A stretch of DNA of 64,000 nucleotides from Verrucomicrobiia bacterium. GTDB lineage: Bacteria; Verrucomicrobiota; Verrucomicrobiia; Opitutales; Opitutaceae. Both the position numbers and the translations under genes were made by a program. The stretch covers positions 49,246 through 113,245 of the forward strand of contig WYBX01000101.1 in NCBI GenBank assembly GCA_011525695.1, in the 5' to 3' direction. Below the pieces are notes generated by a model. That model was not told the DNA's origin. It saw only the letters and a program-made list of their open reading frames with translations, and did no database searches. This document shows positions 57,028 through 64,000 of the stretch, piece by piece (within the stretch, counting starts at the first letter, position 1; each line of letters begins with the position of its first letter).

Positions 57028-58047
57028 ACAGTCACCTTGCAGTCGCCATCTGATCTATGGCTTAAGTTCTCTCAATTGTATCGAGAGGAAGAATTTCCGC
57101 GTATCCAGTGGCGGCCGTCTGCATCGCAAACGGAGATTAGGATCGAATCCGCAGGGGTCAAGCGGCTCCTCACCGTGGAGCCCAACCTGCACCCCTCCCG
57201 GCGGCTGCTTGACGCAGGGGACGCCGAGGATGGCCGGCTGATTCTCGCCCCGTCACTGGGGGAGCCCCTGGCCAGGGATCTGCGGATCGCCGGAATCAAT
57301 CATGCCGATCTCAACGGACGGCTCTACCTGAACCTGGAGTCTCCGCCGCTGTTGATCGACCGGCAGCCCACGGGGAAGCGGTTCGCGAATCCCACCTCCG
57401 AGTTGGATGTGTTCGCCCTGAAGAGCACACGACTGCTGCGCATCGTGTTGAGCACTCGGGATGAACTCTGGACGCAGGCAGCTTTGGCTGAGCGCAGCGG
57501 GTTGTCACGCGGCCTCGTGTCGAGACTGGTCCGGACGCTGGTGGCCGGTGGCTACTTGAAACCGGAGACGCCCGCCACGCGCCGGCAGGCCGGCACATGG
57601 CGGTTGGCGGATTTCGACCGCCTGCTGGATGCGTGGCGCGAGCGCGACAACTGGCTGGCGCGAGGCCGCCTCGTGCAATACTCGGTGCTGGGCGAGAACC
57701 CGGAGCAGACCGCCCGTAAGCTGCAAGGCTGGCTGGGAGCCTCGGTGCCGGTGTTCACCCAGTGGTTTGCGGCAAATCTCCGGCAGGCCTACACTGACAC
57801 GCCGGTGGTATCGGCCTACGTGGGCGAGGCCTCGGAACTGAACCGCATCCCGGCGCGCACGGTGCCTACGGGAGGCAATCTGTGGGTCATCGTGCCGCAC
57901 GACGATGGCCCGTTGCGTGAAGCGCGGGAGGTGGACGGCTTCCGGCTCGCCTGCGACGTGCAAATCTACCTTGATCTGCTCGGCGCGGGTGGTCGCGGGC
58001 CCGACCACGCGCAAGTGCTCCGGCAATGGAGCGGATTCGCGCGATGA
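57013..58047 (+). CDS. AbiEi-family antitoxin / winged-helix regulator
   Basis: The protein is 344 aa from ATG 57013 (MALSKTVTLQSP); an ATG at 56938 would add 25 residues and cover the operator. A winged-helix region (about 130-185; LWTQAALAERSGLSRGLVSRLVRTLVAGGYL) is followed by a C-terminal domain with the sequence VVSAYVGEASELNRIPA. The position, the overlap with a nucleotidyltransferase gene and the HTH match type IV AbiEi antitoxins, although it is longer than the classical 200-270 aa form. It would repress the pair and counter the toxin. Confidence 0.78.
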   Translation: MALSKTVTLQSPSDLWLKFSQLYREEEFPRIQWRPSASQTEIRIESAGVKRLLTVEPNLHPSRRLLDAGDAEDGRLILAPSLGEPLARDLRIAGINHADLNGRLYLNLESPPLLIDRQPTGKRFANPTSELDVFALKSTRLLRIVLSTRDELWTQAALAERSGLSRGLVSRLVRTLVAGGYLKPETPATRRQAGTWRLADFDRLLDAWRERDNWLARGRLVQYSVLGENPEQTARKLQGWLGASVPVFTQWFAANLRQAYTDTPVVSAYVGEASELNRIPARTVPTGGNLWVIVPHDDGPLREAREVDGFRLACDVQIYLDLLGAGGRGPDHAQVLRQWSGFAR

Positions 58048-58871
58048 AATACGACACCTACGAGTCATATTCAGACGCCCGCACCCGGATGGCGGAAAGC
58101 GCGTTGCTCACCGCTTGGGACAGTATGGCCGCATTTCGCGATGACCTCGTGCTGGTCGGTGGCCTGGCCATCCGCTACCTGACGCGGCGCGGCGCTGCGG
58201 GTGCGGTGGACATGGTGACGACCGACGTGGACTTCGGGGTGAGCCTCGGCATCAGCGGCGGACAATACGGTTCGCTGCGCGACACCTTGCGTGGCCATGG
58301 ATTCCGTTGGGAAAATCGGAGATTCCAGAAGGACTTCGGCGGATTTCCGATCTACATCGACCTGCTTACGGAACAACCGGGCTACACGCAGGGGACGGTG
58401 ATGGTGGACGAAGGACTCGAGGTGAGTGTCGTCCCGGGAACTGAGCGGGCGCTGGCTAATCACCGTGTGGTGGGGGTGTCTGGCAAGTGTCTGCTCGGCG
58501 TCGAACGGAAGGTCGCGGTCAAGGTGGCTGAAGCCGGGCCGTTGCTGGTGCTCAAGCTGAACGCATTCGGCGGCCCGGACGGCCGGCAGCATCCCAAAGA
58601 TGTTTCCGACGTGCTGCACTTGGCGAATCACTACTTGGACGGCGATGAAGCTGCCGTGGCCGGGTTTAGGCGTGAGGTGGCCGAAGGAAACTCCGGAGCG
58701 AAACTGGCACTGGGCGCGCTGAGGTTGCATTTCGGAAGTGCTGATGCGTTGGGGCCAGTGTCGTGCGCCGCCTTTCGACTGAATAACCGGCAGGACCTGC
58801 CCGAGAACCGTGACGAGGCCGCGCAGATCCGCCAGCAATGTGTCACGCTCGCGCAGGCGTTGCTCGCCTGA
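58044..58871 (+). CDS. AbiEii-like nucleotidyltransferase toxin
   Basis: The protein is 275 aa from ATG 58044, overlapping the abiEi stop by ATGA. The nucleotidyltransferase motif I is VLVGGLAIRYLTRR (GG near residue 39), with the metal-binding TTDVDF (about 59-64). The later signature LKLNAF...KDVSDVL (about 170-190) corresponds to the K...KD..D motif of the AbiEii/MenA family. Known members block growth by adding nucleotides to tRNA acceptor ends or by using GTP. Here it is paired with AbiEi inside a type I restriction operon. Confidence 0.85.
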   Translation: MKYDTYESYSDARTRMAESALLTAWDSMAAFRDDLVLVGGLAIRYLTRRGAAGAVDMVTTDVDFGVSLGISGGQYGSLRDTLRGHGFRWENRRFQKDFGGFPIYIDLLTEQPGYTQGTVMVDEGLEVSVVPGTERALANHRVVGVSGKCLLGVERKVAVKVAEAGPLLVLKLNAFGGPDGRQHPKDVSDVLHLANHYLDGDEAAVAGFRREVAEGNSGAKLALGALRLHFGSADALGPVSCAAFRLNNRQDLPENRDEAAQIRQQCVTLAQALLA

Positions 58872-58879
58872 CCTGCTCC

Positions 58880-61800
58880 ATGTCCGAATACCTCCACGTC
58901 GAAAAGCCATTCCTCGACCAGTTGCGCGCGCTGGGGTGGACGGTCATCGACCAGGGACGGGGCGTCATCCCCTCTGATCCGCCCGTCAGCCTGCGCACCA
59001 ACTTCCGCGAGGTGTTGCTGCCGGAGGTATTCCGGTCCGCGGTGAAAGCGCTCAACCGGACTGCGGCCGGCGAGGAATGGCTGACCACACGCCAGCTAGA
59101 TGACCTGCGCGACCAGTGGCTGCGTCAGCCGGCTCGGCCGCTGCTCGAGATCAACGAGGCGGTGCAGGGGCTCCTGTTCAAGGCGCAGGTGGATGTGAAC
59201 GAGGTCACGCGCGAGGCGCATCCCGTGGTGCAGTTGATCGACTTCGCCCGGCCGGAGCGGAACGTGTTTCACGCCATCAACCAGTTTCGGATCGACACCC
59301 CCGGATGCGTGAAGAGCTGCGTCATCCCGGACATCGTGCTCTTCGTGAACGGCATTCCATTGGTGGTGATCGAGGCCAAGATCGGCGACGCCACCACGGC
59401 CAACCCGATCCATGAGGCTGGGGTGCAACTCCTGCGCTACCGCAATGGCCGGCCGGAGACGCTGGAAGCCGGGCTCCGCGAGGGCGAACCACGGCTGTTT
59501 TACTCCAATCTGCTGCTCGTGCGCACCTGCGGCGAGAAGGCCGAAGTGGGCACACTCACATCGGGGCATGAGCATTTTCACGCTTGGAAGGATATCTGGC
59601 CTGAAAGCCGGCGCACCTACACGCCGCCGCTCGGGGTGGAGCGGGAGCAGGAACGGCTGATCCAGGGTTTGCTGGCGCCGGACACTCTGCTCGACGTGCT
59701 GCGCACCTGCACTGTGTTCCTGGACACGGACGACGGCCGGCGGGTTAAGGTGGTCGGGCGTTACCAGCAATACCGGGCGGCCCGGCGGGTCGTGCAGCGG
59801 TTGCGCGAAGGCCGGACGGCGGAGGAGCGTTCGGGCGTGGTCTGGCATACGCAGGGCTCGGGCAAATCGCTGACCATGGTGTTCGTTGCCCGGATGATCC
59901 GTGCCTCGGCCGACCTGTCGGACTTCAAGATCGTGATGGTCAATGACCGTATCGACCTGGAGGAGCAGCTCACGGCGACCGCCAAGCTGATCGGGGGACG
60001 GATCAACGTCATCGAGAGCACGGCCAACCTGCGCGAGCATCTGTCCAGTGACGCCTCGGACCTCAACATGGTCATGGTGCATAAATTCATGGAGCGGGAG
60101 GAGAAGGTGCCGCTCGTGGTTCAAGAGGCGCTGGCGACGTATGGTGCGCCGCCCCCGGCAGGGAGCTTCGGAGCAGTCAACGAGTCAGATCGCATTCTGC
60201 TGATGATCGACGAGGCGCACCGCACCCAGGGGTCGGATCTCGGCGACAACGTGTTCGAGGCCTTCCCCAACGCGGTGCGCATTGCTTTCACTGGAACGCC
60301 GCTCATCACCGAGAAGCACGGTGCCCGGCGCACGGTTAAACGCTTTGGCGACTACATCGACACCTACAAGCTGATGGACGCCGTCCACGACGGCACCACG
60401 TTGCAGATCCTCTACGAGGGCCGGACCGCTGACACCGCGCTCAAGGACAAAGCCGGGTTCGAGGCGAAGTTTGAGGACTTGTTCCGCCAGCGCACCGACG
60501 AGGAGATCGCCGCGATCAAGAAGAAGTATGGCGCCAGCGGGGACATCCTCGAGGCCGAGAAGCGCATCGGAGCCATCGCCCGCGACCTGGTGGACCACTA
60601 CATCGACAACATCCTGCCCGATGGCTTCAAGGCCCAGGTGGTGTGTCACTCCAAGCTGGCGGCGGTCCGCTACCAGCAGGCCATCCGGGCTGCGCTGGCG
60701 GAGCGGCTCGACCGCGAGAAATTGAAGCCGAAGCCTGACGAGGAACTGATCCGACGGGTAGCGTTCCTTAAGGCTGCCGTGGTCATCTCGGCCGATGCAA
60801 CAAACGAGCCGGCTATCATAACTGAGGCGAGGAAAGAGGCGCGGCGGTGGAACGCGGTCGAGAATTTCTGCCGGCCTTTTGACTTGGACGGCCCCGACAA
60901 GGCCCTGACCGGCGTCGCGTTTCTGATCGTCTGCGATATGCTGCTCACCGGATTCGATGCCCCCGTCGAGCAGGTCATGTATATCGACAAGCGGCTCCAG
61001 GAGCACAACCTCCTGCAGGCCATCGCCCGGGTGAATCGCGTGGCGAAGAACAAGCACCGCGGGTTCATCGTGGACTATTTCGGTTTGGCCAATCACCTTA
61101 GCGCCGCTCTCTCGATCTACACCGAGGAGGACATCACGGACATTCAGCAGGGCCTCAAGAACCTCACCACGGAGCTGCCTATCCTGGAGGAGCGATACCA
61201 GCGCTTGCTCCAGCACTTCCGGGCCGCCGGGGTGACCGCGATCGAGGAGTTTGTGCAGGGGCGGACCGCTACCCCCGCAGCGGAGGTCGCGCTCGTGCAT
61301 TCCGCCGTGGGTTCGATGCAGGACATCCGCCGACGGGCCGACTTCGAGGTCTATCTCAAGAAGTTTCTGCAAAGCCTGAACCTGATCCTGCCGCACGCCA
61401 GTGGGCACGCCTATCGCGGACCCGCCCGGCGATTTGGGTATCTCTTGCGCATGGTGAAGGAGCGCTACAAGGACGAGTCTCTCGACATCGCGGACGCCGG
61501 GGCGAAGGTGAAGGCCTTGATCAATGAGCACCTGATCGACCTGGGCATCGACCCCCGGATTCCGCCGATCGAACTGCTGTCGCCGGACTTCCTGGCCAAC
61601 CTTCAGCGACATTCGCAAGGTGATCCCGAGGCCAAGGCGAGCGAGATGGAGCACGCGTTGCGCAAGCACTGCACGGTGCATTTTGACGAGGACCCGGCCT
61701 TCTACCAGCGACTCAGTGACAAGCTCGAGAAGCTTATCCAGGAGCACAAAGAGAACTGGGAAGCGATCGCGGAGGGGTGTGAGTTGCTGCGGCGCGAAGC

Positions 61801-62134
61801 GGAGGCGGGCCGCACGACCGCGCACGAAGGCCTCACCAAGGAGGCCACGACGTTCTACGACTTCGTCGCCCAGCTGGCTTTCGCGGATGGGGTGGTCCCG
61901 GCGGAGCGCGTCCAGCCGCTCAAGGATCTCATGGTGCGCGTCGTGGACATACTTCAAGGCACGATCGACATCATCGACTTCTGGGGGAAGCCCATCGAGG
62001 TGAAGAAGCTCAGGGGCAACGTCGACACCGAGATTCTTCTGGCCGGCATCCCTGAGTTGGCGGACAGGCACGAGCGCATTGCCGTCGAGATCGTGAAGCT
62101 CGCCGAGAAGCGGCACCAGGAGCTGGTCAAATGA
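58880..62134 (+). CDS. hsdR: Type I restriction-modification system, endonuclease/translocase subunit
   Basis: The protein is 1084 aa from ATG 58880 (MSEYLHVEKPFLDQ). The N-terminal nuclease domain has the PD-x(n)-ExK pattern in IPDIVLFVNGIPLVVIEAK (about 155-173). The SF2 motor has Walker A HTQGSGKSLT (about 325), DEAHRTQ (about 442) and FTGTPL, then the second RecA fold with VCDMLLTGFDAPVEQVMYID. The long C-terminal helical part joins the complex. It cuts DNA after translocation when the site is unmethylated. It follows the toxin gene by eight bases. Confidence 0.96.
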   Translation: MSEYLHVEKPFLDQLRALGWTVIDQGRGVIPSDPPVSLRTNFREVLLPEVFRSAVKALNRTAAGEEWLTTRQLDDLRDQWLRQPARPLLEINEAVQGLLFKAQVDVNEVTREAHPVVQLIDFARPERNVFHAINQFRIDTPGCVKSCVIPDIVLFVNGIPLVVIEAKIGDATTANPIHEAGVQLLRYRNGRPETLEAGLREGEPRLFYSNLLLVRTCGEKAEVGTLTSGHEHFHAWKDIWPESRRTYTPPLGVEREQERLIQGLLAPDTLLDVLRTCTVFLDTDDGRRVKVVGRYQQYRAARRVVQRLREGRTAEERSGVVWHTQGSGKSLTMVFVARMIRASADLSDFKIVMVNDRIDLEEQLTATAKLIGGRINVIESTANLREHLSSDASDLNMVMVHKFMEREEKVPLVVQEALATYGAPPPAGSFGAVNESDRILLMIDEAHRTQGSDLGDNVFEAFPNAVRIAFTGTPLITEKHGARRTVKRFGDYIDTYKLMDAVHDGTTLQILYEGRTADTALKDKAGFEAKFEDLFRQRTDEEIAAIKKKYGASGDILEAEKRIGAIARDLVDHYIDNILPDGFKAQVVCHSKLAAVRYQQAIRAALAERLDREKLKPKPDEELIRRVAFLKAAVVISADATNEPAIITEARKEARRWNAVENFCRPFDLDGPDKALTGVAFLIVCDMLLTGFDAPVEQVMYIDKRLQEHNLLQAIARVNRVAKNKHRGFIVDYFGLANHLSAALSIYTEEDITDIQQGLKNLTTELPILEERYQRLLQHFRAAGVTAIEEFVQGRTATPAAEVALVHSAVGSMQDIRRRADFEVYLKKFLQSLNLILPHASGHAYRGPARRFGYLLRMVKERYKDESLDIADAGAKVKALINEHLIDLGIDPRIPPIELLSPDFLANLQRHSQGDPEAKASEMEHALRKHCTVHFDEDPAFYQRLSDKLEKLIQEHKENWEAIAEGCELLRREAEAGRTTAHEGLTKEATTFYDFVAQLAFADGVVPAERVQPLKDLMVRVVDILQGTIDIIDFWGKPIEVKKLRGNVDTEILLAGIPELADRHERIAVEIVKLAEKRHQELVK

Positions 62135-62835
62135 AGCCTCGGCTTGTCTCGGACATCGCTTACGAGGTGGTGCGCAGCCGGCGCAGCACGGCGGACATCG
62201 TGATTGAGCGCGACGGTCGCCTCCTGGTGCGGGCGCCGGAGACAGTGCCTGACACGCGCATCGAGGATATCGTGGAGGCGAAGCGCTATTGGATCTACAA
62301 GAACCTCGCGGAGTGGCGGGACCTCAACGCGACGCGGGTGCTGCGCGAGTATCGCAACGGCGAGGGCTTCCTCTATCTCGGGCGGTCCTACCGGCTGCTG
62401 CTCGTGGCCGACCAGGACGAACCCCTGCAGTTGAAGAACGGGCGATTCTGTCTACGCCGCGACCTGGCCGAGCGTGGAGCCATGCGTGCCGCTCGGGTTG
62501 CGTTTCGGGACTATTACATCGCCCGCGGGCGGGAACGGATCATGGACCGGGTTAACTACTATGCGCCGAAGGTAGGGGCACCTGTGCGCAAGGTGGATGT
62601 GCGAGAGCTGGGCAATCGCTGGGCGTCGTATTCGCCGGCGGGTAACCTGGCCTTCCATTGGAAATGCCTGATGGCCCCGGCGACCATCATCGACTACATC
62701 GTCGTCCACGAACTCTGTCACCACCACCACCTCGACCACACGGATGCCTTCTGGAACGAGGTGGACAAGGTCATGCCGACCTATCGCGAGCGGAAGGAGT
62801 GGCTGCGGCGCAACGGGGCTGGGCTGGACGTGTAG
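62131..62835 (+). CDS. YgjP-like (DUF45) zinc metallopeptidase of the restriction operon
   Basis: This 234-aa protein carries the zinc motif VVHELCHHHHLDHTDAFW (about 192-209), that is HExxH followed by a third His, as in SprT/YgjP-type proteins. The upstream RELGNRWASYSP motif is also typical. Its ATG overlaps the hsdR stop by ATGA, so it is part of the operon. DUF45 proteins often accompany type I systems, but their role, perhaps turnover of HsdR or a defence trigger, is not established. Confidence 0.9.
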   Translation: MKPRLVSDIAYEVVRSRRSTADIVIERDGRLLVRAPETVPDTRIEDIVEAKRYWIYKNLAEWRDLNATRVLREYRNGEGFLYLGRSYRLLLVADQDEPLQLKNGRFCLRRDLAERGAMRAARVAFRDYYIARGRERIMDRVNYYAPKVGAPVRKVDVRELGNRWASYSPAGNLAFHWKCLMAPATIIDYIVVHELCHHHHLDHTDAFWNEVDKVMPTYRERKEWLRRNGAGLDV

Positions 62836-62919
62836 AAAATAAATCTTCGTCTGCCGGACATGGGCTGGAGTGACAGTGGTATGATATGGAACACCACGAT
62901 TCGCCGCCTGAAATCCGCG

Positions 62920-63675
62920 CTACATCCCCTTCTTCACGAACGCCACGTCGGGGTCGGTATCCTTGATCCGAATCGTCTTCTGTCCCTGGGAATCCTTCCC
63001 GATGAAATCGATGCTGGCGGCGACGAGGACCGGCAGCTTCTTGCGAATGTCCCGGCTCTCCCCCTCGCTGGTCACGTCGACCGTCCAGATTTCATTCGGC
63101 GGCCGCCCCTCGACCTCCGGCTTGTTCTCACGGGCGGACAGCCTCAGGTACTTTTCATAAACGGTTACCGTGATCTGGTACTCGCGGAATCCGGCAAACT
63201 CCGTCGTCGGCGGATCCTGGACGGTGATGGTCTGGTACACCGGCCGGCCCTGGGCATCGGTGCCGACCTGAACGCGTTCGGTCCGGATCCGGCCCGGGAT
63301 CGTGATATACACCGGCTCGGAAATCGTTTCGCGCTTCGAGACTGGCGGCCCGACCCCATAGTCCAGATCCACGACCATGTCGGGTTCCACACCGGGCGGG
63401 GCCTCGTACATGCCCTTGCCGGACAGGGCGGTCTTGACGTGGCCCGCGGCCTCCTTGTAGCGCAGCGAGTCCTCCGTGACCAAGGGGTTGCGGTTTCGAA
63501 TCTCGTAGGAAACCGAGGCCTCGGCGTTCGGCTTGGCCAGCGAGTCCACCTTGACTTCGGTCGTGGTAGCGCAGCCGGCGAGAAAAACCAGTGCGACGAG
63601 GGCGGCAGCGGCGCGAGGTTGGACTACATTCACCGGCCAGCACGAGGTTCGCTCGGTTGAATGGGCGGGTTTCAT
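62920..63675 (-). CDS. Lipoprotein of unknown function
   Basis: This 251-aa protein has a lipobox ALVFLAGC-ATT, giving an outer or inner membrane lipoprotein. The start is ATG 63675 or, for a more usual short signal, the GTG at 63633. The mature part has repeated TVTVYEKYLRLSARE-like beta strands and an RIRTERVQVGTDAQGRPVYQT segment, similar in style to DUF4136-type proteins, but I cannot assign it. It is convergent with the restriction operon and likely outside the island. Confidence 0.78.
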   Translation of the reverse strand: MKPAHSTERTSCWPVNVVQPRAAAALVALVFLAGCATTTEVKVDSLAKPNAEASVSYEIRNRNPLVTEDSLRYKEAAGHVKTALSGKGMYEAPPGVEPDMVVDLDYGVGPPVSKRETISEPVYITIPGRIRTERVQVGTDAQGRPVYQTITVQDPPTTEFAGFREYQITVTVYEKYLRLSARENKPEVEGRPPNEIWTVDVTSEGESRDIRKKLPVLVAASIDFIGKDSQGQKTIRIKDTDPDVAFVKKGM

Positions 63676-63749
63676 GGGAACGTAGGGACAGTAACGGGAC
63701 CTGGCGGTGAGGCAACTGCGAGATGAACTCCTTCCGGCGGCCCGCGGAT

Positions 63750-63782
63750 TAAACAGAAAAAGCGCGTCAGTGAGACGCGCTT
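63750..63782 (-). terminator. Rho-independent terminator on the minus strand
   Basis: Minus-strand stem AAGCGCGTC / GACGCGCTT (9 bp, loop 5) is followed by TTTCTGTTT. It ends a transcript coming from beyond 63783, not the lipoprotein gene, whose start is at 63675. It therefore implies a transcribed unit to its right. Confidence 0.85.
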
Positions 63783-64000
63783 CGGGCCGGAATGTTTCGC
63801 ATCAGTTCAGGCCTGACAGCCTGTCGGTCTCACGGCGACTCGACTTGAAGGCACCGAAAGTGAGGGCGAATCATCCGACAGACTCCCAACCCGGCGAAGC
63901 CGGAACCAATGTTGAGGGGCGGCCATAGGGGTGCGACGGGCATGCGGACGGCCCATCCCCGCCGGGTTGGTAAGCGCCAAGCGAGTGCCAACACGTGATG
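63783..64000 (-). ncRNA. Possible structured RNA upstream of a terminator (unidentified)
   Basis: No protein is supported in the last 218 bases, yet the stretch precedes a good minus-strand terminator and shows nested complementarity. Arms CCAACCCGGCG (63886-63896) and CGCCGGGTTGG (63960-63970) are an 11-bp perfect match. CTGTCGG (about 63821-63827) pairs with CCGACAG (63875-63881), and CTCAC with GTGAG lies inside that. I do not recognise tmRNA, RNase P, SRP or 6S sequences. It may be a small RNA or the 3' end of a transcript from outside the window. Confidence 0.35.

Noticed and set aside
60185..62116. 643-residue open frame antisense to hsdR
   Set aside because: Same reason: a shadow of a certain gene in high-GC sequence, with low-complexity Leu/Val/Arg composition.

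Overview
The window looks like a chromosomal segment of a high-GC Verrucomicrobiota bacterium, most plausibly Opitutaceae-like. This is inferred from gene content (Bat/MoxR operon, GldF/GldG-type ABC cluster with a DUF4340 protein, a DUF1080 protein beside a LamG-type giant secreted protein, sulfatases) and from intergenic spaces filled with short, reused hairpins. No ribosomal RNA or marker-gene comparison was possible, so the lineage is a working hypothesis. Many genes lack a clear Shine-Dalgarno sequence, and several starts (GTG, TTG) were chosen from family N-termini.

Layout. 1-7 kb: the 3' end of a tRNA-Gly, a PilC-type pilus/secretion platform protein, a degenerate NtrC-like response regulator, then carB-purU. 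7-14 kb: small single genes (MFS transporter, Hsp20, MazG-like pyrophosphohydrolase, tautomerase, MogA-like, GluQ-RS, LOG-family hydrolase) separated by repeat-rich spacers, including a perfect 40-bp palindrome. 14-22 kb: a minus-strand moxR-DUF58-batA-batB-batD operon interrupted by two different repeat elements. 22-33 kb: a GGQ release-factor-like protein, an intact arylsulfatase, a large membrane protein, a MOSC protein, a 1257-aa LamG-type secreted protein, a DUF1080 protein, and a sulfatase-fold protein that has lost its catalytic and metal residues. 33-48 kb: a hybrid histidine kinase, an AsmA-like protein, and a birA-ABC ATPase-permease-GldG-DUF4340 run. 48-52 kb: a secreted hypothetical protein, pyruvate phosphate dikinase with a visible promoter and terminator, and TatC. 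53-62.8 kb: a type I restriction-modification operon (hsdM-hsdS-abiEi-abiEii-hsdR-YgjP-like metallopeptidase) with a nucleotidyltransferase toxin-antitoxin pair inside it. 62.9-64 kb: a lipoprotein, a terminator, and a structured stretch that may be a small RNA.

The most distinctive material is the non-coding repeat vocabulary. (1) A hairpin family pairs an invariant six-base loop (CTCCGT) with seven-base stems that differ between copies yet still pair. (2) A mirror-symmetric array of six short hairpins, most with three-base loops, is nearly complete once and partial twice. (3) Two large imperfect inverted repeats share a loop sequence. (4) Several word-like tracts recur. On the protein side, the clearest oddities are the pseudo-sulfatase, the regulator lacking its sigma-54 contact loop and Walker B acids, and the AbiE pair inside the type I restriction operon with AT-rich operator-like palindromes at its start.
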